Shown: positions 8,836 to 16,285 of the stretch, one piece after another | How positions within the stretch are numbered: the stretch's first letter is position 1 | How the letters are laid out: every line of letters starts with the position of its first letter | Source: CAZTYI01 sp964466185 | Lineage (GTDB): Bacteria > Chlamydiota > Chlamydiia > Chlamydiales > SM23-39 | DNA: 31,920 nucleotides | NCBI GenBank assembly: GCA_964466185.1 | Contig: CAYXMS010000017.1 | Coordinates: forward strand, 1-31,920 | Reading direction: 5' to 3' | The notes under the pieces: model-generated | Told to the model about the DNA's origin: nothing | Seen by the model: only the letters and a program-made list of their open reading frames with translations | Database searches by the model: none | Position numbers and translations under genes: made by a program

Positions 8836-9456
8836 TTAATCGGCAACGCTTTGTTTTTTGCGTTTTTTATAAAACCAGACCGCTCCAGATACTACTAAAA
8901 TAAAAATAGCAAATAAAGCAATATTTATAAATTCTAATGTATTATAGACATCTTTATAGTTTTTGCCAAAGGTGTAGGCTAAATAAAATAAAAGTCCTGA
9001 AGAAAATAGACTGGCAAAAACATCGGTAATAGCAAAGCGGGTAAAGGGCATTTTGCTCAGGCCTACAGTTAGAAAAAGACAGTTGCGTACTCCAAAGGGA
9101 ATTAATCTGCCGATAAAAAAGGTGAAAAATCCATATTTTTCTAAAAAATGTTCTGCTTTGGCCAGTTTTTTTTCGGTTAGATTTTTTCTGAACCATCTGT
9201 ATTTCCAAAGTTTGGGTCCTAAAAAACGGCCTAATAAATAGGATATGACATCAGATAAAAAACAGCCCATGAACAGCCAAGTATAAATGAGAAAAACATT
9301 TTGGGGCATGATAATTGATGCAATTAAAGCGCTGCCGACAATGAGCAGGTCTTCTGATAGGGGAAAATTAAAGCCGGCTAACAGCAAGGCCGAAAAAATA
9401 ATATAATGGGTAAAAGCAGCATGCTTAAATAAATAAATAATTAAAATAGTCGTCAT
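8836..9456 (-). CDS. DedA family (VTT/SNARE-associated) membrane protein
   Basis: The 206-residue protein is strongly hydrophobic with about five membrane or re-entrant segments. It carries DedA-family landmarks: acidic SED after NFPL (~30-36), the FLSDVISYLLGRFLG segment (~66-80), and the FFIGRLIPFGVRNCLFLTVGLSKMP re-entrant loop (~113-137) with the conserved Gly-Arg, Pro and Arg. Family members are lipid scramblases/flippases, for undecaprenyl phosphate or phosphatidylethanolamine in studied bacteria; the substrate here is unknown. Being next to pgsA suggests a link to envelope lipids. The C-terminus is basic. No clear ribosome-binding site precedes the ATG. Confidence 0.88.
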   Translation of the reverse strand: MTTILIIYLFKHAAFTHYIIFSALLLAGFNFPLSEDLLIVGSALIASIIMPQNVFLIYTWLFMGCFLSDVISYLLGRFLGPKLWKYRWFRKNLTEKKLAKAEHFLEKYGFFTFFIGRLIPFGVRNCLFLTVGLSKMPFTRFAITDVFASLFSSGLLFYLAYTFGKNYKDVYNTLEFINIALFAIFILVVSGAVWFYKKRKKQSVAD

Positions 9457-9584
9457 GATGTATTTTTGTGTTTTACGCCTTTTTTTTGAGAGGCGTCGTT
9501 ATAAATTATATTAGCTTATTACATTGTTTGTGCTGTTTGTAATACTTGTTTGTATTAAAGACTGTTAATCTTTTTATCTTTTTT

Positions 9585-9633
9585 CTTGCGCCTTACGGCC
9601 CCAGGCCTCTTTTTTTAAGAAGGGATGATTGAC
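9585..9633. repeat. Dispersed 3'-end hairpin repeat, copy A
   Basis: This 49-nt segment between the nucleotide transporter stop and dedA closely matches 27097-27143 (shared CTTGYGCCT start and GATTGAC end), and its core matches 19633-19671. On the minus strand the core reads AAGAGGCCTGGGG...AGGCGCAAG with complementary GCCT/AGGC arms. On the plus strand the hairpin is followed by a T-run, like a terminator pointing the other way from the genes. Confidence 0.6.
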
Positions 9634-9647
9634 AGGTGTTTAGCAGC

Positions 9648-11186
9648 TTATTTAGTAGCTGTTGCAGCTTCAGCTTTAGCTTCTTTCTCTTTAGCTTCTT
9701 CTTCTTTCTGTGCAGTTAAAATATTAAATTGTTTGCCTAAAAGCTTAACGCTGATTATCCAAATGATCCCGATACTTAAAAAGATCATGGCTACATAAGA
9801 GGTAATTGCCATTATGGTTATAAAATGTATCAGCAAGCCCTGGTAAATTATTGATCCGCTTGATTTTCCTGCTCTAGAAATTACGCCGTCAATGGCTGCT
9901 TTGCCGTTAAGCTTGGATTCGCGGTCTAAAGGAATAAAAGCAATTTCTTTAGTAGAGTCGAAAAGAGTATATTTGGTAGTGCGCGCCAGAGAGTTTTGCA
10001 AAGTTCCTAACAATACTGTCAAAGCCAGCGGAGTTATGTGTAAAACAGAAGCTATCGAAGAGGCTGTATTTTGCGACCATAAACAGACAAAAAACAGACC
10101 TCCTGTGAATAAAATTATAATCGGAGATAAAAGAGCATTAAAGGTCCAATTAAAACGCCTCAATAAATTGCCGGTAAAAAATAAGGCGGTAATGGTTGCT
10201 AAAATTCCCATGAAAATAAAGACTTTGCCCATATAAGCATTGTAAGCAGCGGTTTGGGGATAAAGCAGTTTCAGTTGGTTTTTCCATAAAATTTCAGTCA
10301 GGTTAATTGTTATATTATAACAAAGTACAATCAGGGCGATATAAATTAAATATTTGGATTTGAACAGATGGGAAAAATTTTTGCGCATGGACATTTTGAT
10401 TTTAGAATTGGCTGCGCGCTCCTGGGTAGAGTGGGGCTCTTGCATTATCACCCGTTTATTTAAGGATCTGAAAATCAACATCAGCAGCAGTCCCATAAAA
10501 ATGACTGTCAAAAGGGTAAATAAAATTGATTGGTCCCAGCTGGTTTGGCCAAAGGGTATTTTAGTGTTAAAAGGAATTGAAGATAAGGAAATGATGGATC
10601 TGCCTGCTATAATAGTTGCTATATTCGCACTTACTCCGAATAGCGGATAAAAACGCTTGGCCTGGGGAATGGAGGTTACTTCGTTGGCAAAGCCCCAAAA
10701 AAGCACCGATAAAATAGTTGTCCCCCAAAGTTCGCCAATCACATAAAACAGAGTAAAGACCCAGTTTTTAATCAAAGCTACCAGGCCATACATACCGGCT
10801 GGTAAATGTCCTTGTAAAAATTGGACAAAAGCTGTCGGCTGCAGAGCTTCTCTGTGGGGATAGAGCACTAAAATAAAAAAAGCAAAAAAGACTAAAAAAG
10901 CCCCGACCATCGAATAAAAAACCCTTTCTGTCGTATGTTTGTTTGAGATGCGGGTAAACAAATAGGCTATTAACAGGGAAATGGGTAAAAGCACCCATAC
11001 TTTAATGAACGGTATAACTTCAGCTCCGGAAGAAGTAACAATAATCGAATCTTTGGCAGCTCTTAAAAGGTTGTAATTGAAAGAGATTACAAAGAAAATT
11101 AGCGCCATTAGAAAGAATTTTTTATATTCAGTTCGCTGGATTGGCCAAAGAAAAGTTTGAAATTTACCAAAGCTAGCTGAGCTCAT
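9648..11186 (-). CDS. ADP/ATP translocase (NTT/Tlc family)
   Basis: This is a nucleotide transporter of the bacterial/plastid NTT family, which lets intracellular bacteria take up host ATP or other nucleotides. The 512-residue protein has about 11-12 hydrophobic segments. It begins with the family-typical stretch FLWPIQRTEYKKFFLMAL (~13-30) and NLLRAAKDSIIVTSSGAE (~39-56). It also has the SLARTTKYTLFDSTKEIAF segment (~400) and a Lys/Glu/Ala-rich cytoplasmic tail. Position next to pgsA matches npt2 of Chlamydia, which is why a proton-coupled, less selective carrier is possible, but exchange versus symport cannot be decided from the sequence. AAGG lies 8 nt before the ATG. A strong promoter lies at 11361-11389. 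Confidence 0.95.
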   Translation of the reverse strand: MSSASFGKFQTFLWPIQRTEYKKFFLMALIFFVISFNYNLLRAAKDSIIVTSSGAEVIPFIKVWVLLPISLLIAYLFTRISNKHTTERVFYSMVGAFLVFFAFFILVLYPHREALQPTAFVQFLQGHLPAGMYGLVALIKNWVFTLFYVIGELWGTTILSVLFWGFANEVTSIPQAKRFYPLFGVSANIATIIAGRSIISLSSIPFNTKIPFGQTSWDQSILFTLLTVIFMGLLLMLIFRSLNKRVIMQEPHSTQERAANSKIKMSMRKNFSHLFKSKYLIYIALIVLCYNITINLTEILWKNQLKLLYPQTAAYNAYMGKVFIFMGILATITALFFTGNLLRRFNWTFNALLSPIIILFTGGLFFVCLWSQNTASSIASVLHITPLALTVLLGTLQNSLARTTKYTLFDSTKEIAFIPLDRESKLNGKAAIDGVISRAGKSSGSIIYQGLLIHFITIMAITSYVAMIFLSIGIIWIISVKLLGKQFNILTAQKEEEAKEKEAKAEAATATK

Positions 11187-11312
11187 TTATTTGACCTTAA
11201 ATTTAAGTTGTTGATAATGAGTAGCTAAAAGTTGCGGGTAGGAGGGATGGTAGAAAAATCGGATAAAAGAAAAATAAAGACATTGCTTCAATTTTTTTTT
11301 ATTCACTTTTTT

Positions 11313-11328
11313 TAGCTTAATTAAGCTA
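11313..11328. promoter_or_regulatory. 16-bp perfect palindrome in the NTT leader
   Basis: TAGCTTAATTAAGCTA is perfectly palindromic and lies about 32 bp downstream of the predicted -10 box of the transporter promoter. This is a position from which a bound dimeric repressor could block transcription. No protein is assigned to it. Confidence 0.4.
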
Positions 11329-11360
11329 CCTACCTTGTATAAACAATATAGAAAAAATAA

Positions 11361-11389
11361 ATTGTAGCTGAAAAATTCCTTTTTGTCAA
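11361..11389 (-). promoter_or_regulatory. Near-consensus housekeeping promoter of the NTT gene
   Basis: On the minus strand TTGACA (11389-11384) is followed by a 17-nt spacer and TACAAT (11366-11361), a perfect -35 and 5/6 -10 match to the sigma-70/sigma-66 consensus. It points at the translocase gene, and no other minus-strand start lies between. Confidence 0.8.
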
Positions 11390-11517
11390 AGTTTCAAGAG
11401 GGAAAAAACTATTTTTTTTAATTGTTTTTGTAAGTTATCAAATTAACCCGTCTATTAAATAAAATTTTTAGTTTAAACAAATTTTCAAATTAATACTTAA
11501 CAGCTATTTTAATGTTT

Positions 11518-12744
11518 TTAGACTTTATTTTTTTTTAAAATATCCAGACATGGTAAAGAACCATTTTCTAAATATTCCAGCGAGGCGCCGCCGCCGGTTG
11601 AAAGATGGCTGAACTTGTCTTGCAGCCCTAAGTTTTCTACAGCTGCTGCGGAATCTCCTCCTCCAATAACTGAGACGGCCTTGGAGGCGGCTATTGCCGC
11701 GGCTATTTTCTGAGTGCCGTTTTTAAAATTGGACATTTCAAAAACTCCCATTGGTCCATTCCAGAAAATGGTTTTGGCTTTAACAATTTTTTCTTGCCAG
11801 ACTGTGCAGGTTTCTGGACCAATATCCATACCCATATAATTGTCGGGAATATCTTCGCTGCTCAAAATAGTTTGCGTGTGAGCTTCATTTTTGAACTCAT
11901 CGGCAATCACTATGTCTACAGGCAGATTGACAGCCACATTTTTAGCTTTAGCCTTTAATAGAATAGCTTGGGCTGTTTTATCGCTGCCTTCTTCAAATAA
12001 AGAAGCTCCAATTTTATGGCCCTGTTGTTTAAAGAAAGGATATGCCATGCCGCCGCCGATGAATAACTCGTCGACTTTATCTAAAAGACCGGTTAGAACT
12101 TTGATTTTAGAAGATAGCTTGGCCCCTCCGATGAGAGCGTAAAAAGGCTTTTGTGGATTTTTGATGCATTTGTCCAAATATTCGATCTCTTTTTCAATTA
12201 AAAAACCAATTAAGGCTTTGTCTTTGAAATATTGAACTATGCTGTAAGTAGAAGAATGCTTGCGGTGGCAGGTGCCGAAAGCGTCATTCACATATATGTC
12301 GGCTAAAGAGGCCAGCTGTTTGGCAAAATCAGGGTTTTTTTCAGGGTGTTCTTCTGCTTCATGAAAACGCAGATTTTCCAGCACAAGAACCTGTTGCGGT
12401 TTTAATTCTTGCGAGAGCTTTTTTACCACTTCGCCTTTAGAGTCAGGAGCCAGAAGGACTTGTCCCTTTTTTGCTTGATTGCCTAGGGCATTAAGTATTT
12501 GATCCAAACGGCGGGCCACCGGTTTTAAAGACAGCTCGGATTTGACCTTGCCTTTGGGTTTGCCCAAATGGCTCATTAAAATTAATGGACATTTCTGATT
12601 TAAAATGTATTCAATTGAAGGAAGCGCTGCTTTGATGCGGGCATCGTTGGTAATTTTTCCGTCTTTTAGGGGTACATTAAAATCAACCCTCATCAGGACT
12701 TTTTTATTTTTTAAATCAAAATCGCGAATAGATGGCAAAGACAT
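11518..12744 (-). CDS. pgk: Phosphoglycerate kinase
   Basis: Pgk is the glycolytic enzyme that makes ATP from 1,3-bisphosphoglycerate. The 408-residue product has the usual bacterial length. N-domain substrate-binding basic patch: VLMRVDFNVPLKDGKITNDARI (~15-36), LMSHLGKPKG (~56-65), and DAFGTCHRKHSST (~153-165). The nucleotide domain has the ATP-site lysine region YALIGGAKLSSKIKVL (~201-216), the FFNGPMGVFE-like segment IFWNGPMGVFE, and the C-terminal GGGDSAA and STGGGASLEYLE loops. AGGAG lies just upstream of the ATG. The gene is divergent from the secreted-protein gene at 12868, with ~120 nt of very AT-rich DNA between them. Confidence 0.98.
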   Translation of the reverse strand: MSLPSIRDFDLKNKKVLMRVDFNVPLKDGKITNDARIKAALPSIEYILNQKCPLILMSHLGKPKGKVKSELSLKPVARRLDQILNALGNQAKKGQVLLAPDSKGEVVKKLSQELKPQQVLVLENLRFHEAEEHPEKNPDFAKQLASLADIYVNDAFGTCHRKHSSTYSIVQYFKDKALIGFLIEKEIEYLDKCIKNPQKPFYALIGGAKLSSKIKVLTGLLDKVDELFIGGGMAYPFFKQQGHKIGASLFEEGSDKTAQAILLKAKAKNVAVNLPVDIVIADEFKNEAHTQTILSSEDIPDNYMGMDIGPETCTVWQEKIVKAKTIFWNGPMGVFEMSNFKNGTQKIAAAIAASKAVSVIGGGDSAAAVENLGLQDKFSHLSTGGGASLEYLENGSLPCLDILKKNKV

Positions 12745-12867
12745 AAAAAAGCTCCTGTTTTAACCGGTTTTTTTTTGAATATAAAACAAATTTATTTTTT
12801 TTTAACTTTTTTATTGATTTATTTTTTTTAAACTTTTTATGCTTTTTAAAATTTTTTGGAGATTTTT

Positions 12868-14016
12868 ATGAAAAAGCACTTTTTACTTTTATTGGTTTTA
12901 TTTTTTGTTTTTGGTTTTTCCTCTGATTCAAAAAATGAAAAAATGGAAAAAAGTAAAGATCTGATAATTGGTCCCTTAATAGAAGAAACCCAGCATGCGG
13001 TCTTTAATTATTATGCCAACAATGAATGGATTATAGGACTGGAAGACGGTTCGTTTTGGAGAATGCAGGTTTTGAAAAGCAAGCGCCAACAAAGCTGGTC
13101 AGAGTGGTGGAATAATAAAATCCCTATGGAATGGAATTTGGGAGATCACTTTTTTTTCGATCCTACAGAATGGAAAGGCGCTTTTTCACTTTCTGTAATG
13201 AAGGCAGATCAAAAATTTTTTCCCAGATGCGGACATATTTTGGAAAACAAAAGAACAGGCCAGCAGGCTTTTGCAGAATTTATACCTTTTGGCGCCGAGC
13301 ATATTCCTTCTTTAGCTTTTGCAGAAAAATTTTTCAAATGCCCTTATAAAGAACCTACCTATTTAACAACTGTTTTAACGCAAAGGCATTCCTGTTTGGA
13401 CAATGTTTTAGTAATGGGGGATGATTCGGTTTTTGAAATTTTTCCTTTTTCCCAAAATTCGGCTTCCTGGGGACAGTGGTTTAGGGGAGAAGCTGCAGAT
13501 CAGCCGGATGAGGCTTTTGTCTGCGAATCTTTTCAGTGGAAAGCCAATGACATAATGCAAATTTATTTTATGGAAGACGATAGCTTTTTGCATTCGAAGT
13601 ATGTCAATCCTAAAACATTTAAGTTGCAAAAAGGTATTTTCCTGATCGAAAACAAATCGAAAAATCTTTTAGCCTATGCTCAAAAACTTTCTGTGTCTGA
13701 TTTAGTGGATTCTTTTGATAAATATGCTCAGCAGAGATGGAATAACGGGTATAATAGCGGCTTTATTGAAGGCAAAACAAGGAAAAGATCAGAAGAAGAA
13801 GAACTGAGAATGAATCTGGAAAAAGAAAAAAGACAAAGCTATGAAAAAGGCTATCGCCAAGGGTATAGTAAAGGACGGGATGGTTTTTTAGAAAAGGCTA
13901 ATAATCTTCCGCCTTATAATCCTTACTATGAACCTTTTCAGCAAGAGGATGCTAAACAGCAGATAGAAGATAGCTCTAAATACTATTTTGAGCCGTCTGC
14001 CCCGCCAGCAGATTAA
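12868..14016 (+). CDS. Unknown secreted protein with internal duplication
   Basis: I do not recognise the family. ATG 12868 is chosen because GGAG lies 6 nt upstream and MKKHFLLLLVLFFVFGFSS is a clear Sec signal peptide (~1-19); a TTG at 12856 is in frame but less likely. The 382-residue product has two related units, ~53-140 and ~179-273. Each starts with a short strand plus E/D-D-(G)S-F/V-F, then an SW(x2)W motif, an aromatic block with a Trp (EWNLGD / FQWKAND), and ends in L(I)ENK...AFAE/AYAQ. The C-terminal third is charged and contains NNGYNSGF and YEKGYRQGYSKGRDGF glycine-tyrosine repeats, then a Pro/Tyr-rich end. It probably acts in the periplasm or is surface-exposed. Its stop overlaps that of dnaQ on the other strand. 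Confidence 0.85.
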   Translation: MKKHFLLLLVLFFVFGFSSDSKNEKMEKSKDLIIGPLIEETQHAVFNYYANNEWIIGLEDGSFWRMQVLKSKRQQSWSEWWNNKIPMEWNLGDHFFFDPTEWKGAFSLSVMKADQKFFPRCGHILENKRTGQQAFAEFIPFGAEHIPSLAFAEKFFKCPYKEPTYLTTVLTQRHSCLDNVLVMGDDSVFEIFPFSQNSASWGQWFRGEAADQPDEAFVCESFQWKANDIMQIYFMEDDSFLHSKYVNPKTFKLQKGIFLIENKSKNLLAYAQKLSVSDLVDSFDKYAQQRWNNGYNSGFIEGKTRKRSEEEELRMNLEKEKRQSYEKGYRQGYSKGRDGFLEKANNLPPYNPYYEPFQQEDAKQQIEDSSKYYFEPSAPPAD

Positions 14017-14762
14017 AGGGTGGAAAATGGATTAGAAGCCTGATTGAAATTTTTGCCAACATTTCTTTTTTTGATTTCTGTTTTAATGGAATATAGCAAA
14101 TCCAAATCAAAATCTTTTTTTAAGGCCCAAAGTAAATAATCTAAGGGTATTTCACTAAATTTTCTGCCTTTGTGCTTTCCTAAAGGCATAATTTTCATTA
14201 AAATGGGTTTTTTCAGTCTTTCTAAAAGTTCTTTGAGAGTTTTAAATTTTTGAGACAGTTTTTTAAAAACTTCTATGTTGACAATCGTATCGCTCATGGC
14301 GCGATGGGCGCCTTCTGACTCGATATTGAAATGCTCTCTTAGCATTTGCAAAGAATTAACAGGGCTTTCTCCATATAAACGGGCTAGCCGTAAAGTATCG
14401 ATAGATGCATTCTTTTCCAAATGGCATGGTACTTTTTCCCTTTGCGCTTCTTTTAAGAGCATTTGCAGATCGAATTGAACGCTATGTCCGATAAGAGGAT
14501 AGTTTTTTAAAAATTTAAAAAAATCAGGCAGGATTTTTTTGATTTTAGGTTTGCCTTGTAGCATGTCGGAAGAAATATTGTGGATTGATTGGGAAAGCGG
14601 TGGAATAGGCATTTCAGGATCTATTAAAGATTCAAACCTGTCTAGTTTTTTTTCAAAGGTAAATTTGATAGCTGCAATTTCAATAATCCTGTCAGAAGAT
14701 GTGTCTAGGCCTGTGGTTTCACAGTCAAGACAGATAAAAATTTCTTGATTTAAAGCTTTCAT
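14013..14762 (-). CDS. dnaQ: DnaQ-like DEDDh 3'-5' exonuclease with C-terminal extension
   Basis: This is a proofreading-type exonuclease, related to the epsilon subunit of DNA polymerase III. The catalytic set is complete: Asp13 and Glu15 in LDCETTGLD, Asp98 in IGHSVQFDLQM, His153 and Asp158 in GAHRAMSDT. After the nuclease (~1-175), residues ~188-232 form a small domain with LGKHKGRKFSEIPLDYLLWALKK, which resembles the MPFGKYKGR...DYLLW pattern of DUF3820 domains found attached to some DnaQ exonucleases. Gene order dnaQ-tsaE-DUF2709 matches the second dnaQ (CT536 type) of Chlamydia, so the catalytic epsilon role may belong to another copy elsewhere. No strong ribosome-binding site precedes the ATG. 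Confidence 0.9.
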   Translation of the reverse strand: MKALNQEIFICLDCETTGLDTSSDRIIEIAAIKFTFEKKLDRFESLIDPEMPIPPLSQSIHNISSDMLQGKPKIKKILPDFFKFLKNYPLIGHSVQFDLQMLLKEAQREKVPCHLEKNASIDTLRLARLYGESPVNSLQMLREHFNIESEGAHRAMSDTIVNIEVFKKLSQKFKTLKELLERLKKPILMKIMPLGKHKGRKFSEIPLDYLLWALKKDFDLDLLYSIKTEIKKRNVGKNFNQASNPFSTL

Positions 14763-14770
14763 ATTTTTAA

Positions 14771-14789
14771 AAGTTATTAAAAATAACTT
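14771..14789 (-). terminator. Hairpin between tsaE and dnaQ
   Basis: AAGTTATT and AATAACTT form a perfect 8-bp stem with a 3-nt loop, followed on the minus strand by TTTTAAAAAT. It could terminate tsaE transcription or sit in the dnaQ 5' leader (the start codon is 9 nt away). Confidence 0.4.
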
Positions 14790-14863
14790 AGGTTTTTAGA
14801 TTGGTTAATGTTACATGCTATATATACATATTTTATATAATATTTTTTTTGCAACAATCTGCT

Positions 14864-15310
14864 TTATAAATTAAGTAAAGAAATTTTTCTTTTTTCTTCT
14901 GTTACATTTAAAATATGCACTACCCAAGTTTTAGAGGGTAAAAGAGAGGTTATTTTTTCGGACCATTCAATTAAGGTTACGCCTGTTTGGGGATATAAAT
15001 ATTCTTCAAAACCCATATCTAAAAAATGATCGGCATCTTGGATTCTATAAAGGTCAAAATGATAGATTGGATGTTTCCCTGGATAAATATTCAAATAATT
15101 AAAGGTGGGGGAAGTAATCTGATCTTCTGAAATATCATTTAAAGTAGAGACCAAAGCTTTTATTAAAGTAGTCTTGCCAGCACCTAGTTCTCCGATAAAA
15201 GCAATTAGCTGGCCGGCTTTAACCTGATTTGCCAGATTTTTTCCCCAAAGCTTGGTGTCTTTTGCTGAAGTGGATAAAAATTCCGTTATTGTGTCTGAAT
15301 TAAAATCCAT
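14864..15310 (-). CDS. tsaE: tRNA t6A biosynthesis ATPase TsaE
   Basis: TsaE is the P-loop ATPase that works with TsaB and TsaD to form N6-threonylcarbamoyladenosine at position 37 of ANN-decoding tRNAs. The 148-residue protein is the usual size (E. coli 153). Walker A GELGAGKT is at residues 40-47. Family hallmarks are TSPTFNYLNIY (~82-92), HFDLYRI (~99-105), and GFEEYL...VTLIEWSEKI (~114-134). The start lies 1 nt downstream of the stop of the DUF2709-like gene, so the two are cotranscribed and probably translationally coupled. Confidence 0.95.
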   Translation of the reverse strand: MDFNSDTITEFLSTSAKDTKLWGKNLANQVKAGQLIAFIGELGAGKTTLIKALVSTLNDISEDQITSPTFNYLNIYPGKHPIYHFDLYRIQDADHFLDMGFEEYLYPQTGVTLIEWSEKITSLLPSKTWVVHILNVTEEKRKISLLNL

Positions 15311-15311
15311 G

Positions 15312-16031
15312 TCAGTCAGCTAGCCATCTGTTTAAATAGGGCTTGAATTCATTAAATTCCGAAAGTGCAGAGACAAAAGTAGATATTTTATCTTCTGTCA
15401 ACTCTGTTTGCAGAAATTTTAAAAAACTTTCTTCAATTTCAAAACGGTTTTGATTTTGTACTTCTTGCAGGGTTAAATGCTTGATATGGTTCTTTTTAAA
15501 ATCTTCAATAACAGCTTCTTTGCTGTTAAATAGCTTGCCGCTGATAACTGAAGAGTAAACGGTTTTAGAGATCGGCTCTTTTCTTTTAGAAATGTAATTT
15601 TGAATAATTTTAGGATCTTCAGAGACTAAAAATCGCTTGGTTCTTAAGCCTCCGACAAATTCTTTGTTTTCCGGACAACTGGAAACCCATTCATAAATGG
15701 CATCTTGCGGATTGGGATGGGTATTGTCTCCGAAGACTTTGCCGGTAAAAGGACAGATATAGATTTTTTTAGTCTGTTCATTGACTCCTTGTTCGCCGAA
15801 TTGGATTTTAATTTCGGTTTCCCGCCAAAGCTTTTGTTCTTTTTCCAGCTTTTCAATCAGATCATTCAGGCTTTTATAAATCTTTTTCTCTTTAGGGAAA
15901 AGTATTGGAGAAAGTTGGTTTTTACTTTCTAAAAAATATAGATAAGCAGTTACCAGATCTGTTTTATGATGTTTTTTTAGGAAGGTTAATAATTTATTTT
16001 TTAAACTGCTGGAAATGGTACAAGTTTTCAT
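15312..16031 (-). CDS. Chlamydial conserved protein, DUF2709-like (CT538 type)
   Basis: This 239-residue soluble protein has no signal peptide or membrane segment. Visible features are a Lys-rich N-terminus, a central segment around KKIYICPFTGKVFGDNTHPNPQDAIYEWV (~88-116), with a single Cys in CPFTG and another in SSCPENK (~117), and a helical C-terminal third. The position immediately upstream of tsaE and dnaQ is that of CT538 in Chlamydia trachomatis, which I recall as the DUF2709 family limited to Chlamydiota; this assignment is from memory and synteny, not a search. An AGAGG ribosome-binding site lies 5-6 nt before the ATG. Function is unknown. Confidence 0.8.
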   Translation of the reverse strand: MKTCTISSSLKNKLLTFLKKHHKTDLVTAYLYFLESKNQLSPILFPKEKKIYKSLNDLIEKLEKEQKLWRETEIKIQFGEQGVNEQTKKIYICPFTGKVFGDNTHPNPQDAIYEWVSSCPENKEFVGGLRTKRFLVSEDPKIIQNYISKRKEPISKTVYSSVISGKLFNSKEAVIEDFKKNHIKHLTLQEVQNQNRFEIEESFLKFLQTELTEDKISTFVSALSEFNEFKPYLNRWLAD

Positions 16032-16285
16032 TTTTACCTCTGTTTGCCTGATTTCTACCTCTTTTAATTTTAAAGAGATTAGAGATAAAGCTTATCTGCT
16101 TTAAGTATTATTATTCAAGAATTTTTGGAGCTTTCAGAAGTTGAAGAATAAGTGTTAAATACTTGTTGTTTTTGTAAAGTAAAAAAATTTGTTTGCATAC
16201 TAATTTTGTTGCTTTGTTAATATAAAAAATGTTAAATTATTAGCATTAATTTGTTCGTGGTAAAAATATAAAAGGAGTTTTTTTA

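Larger units (their letters stand above)
11187..11517. other. Intergenic region: long leader and promoter of the NTT gene
   Basis: This 331-nt AT-rich gap between pgk (stop at 11518) and the translocase gene has no convincing ORF. It holds a near-consensus minus-strand promoter (11361-11389), a 16-bp palindrome (11313-11328), and a leader of roughly 165-170 nt if transcription starts just after the -10 box. I see no recognisable riboswitch. No convincing intrinsic terminator for pgk is visible. Confidence 0.6.
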
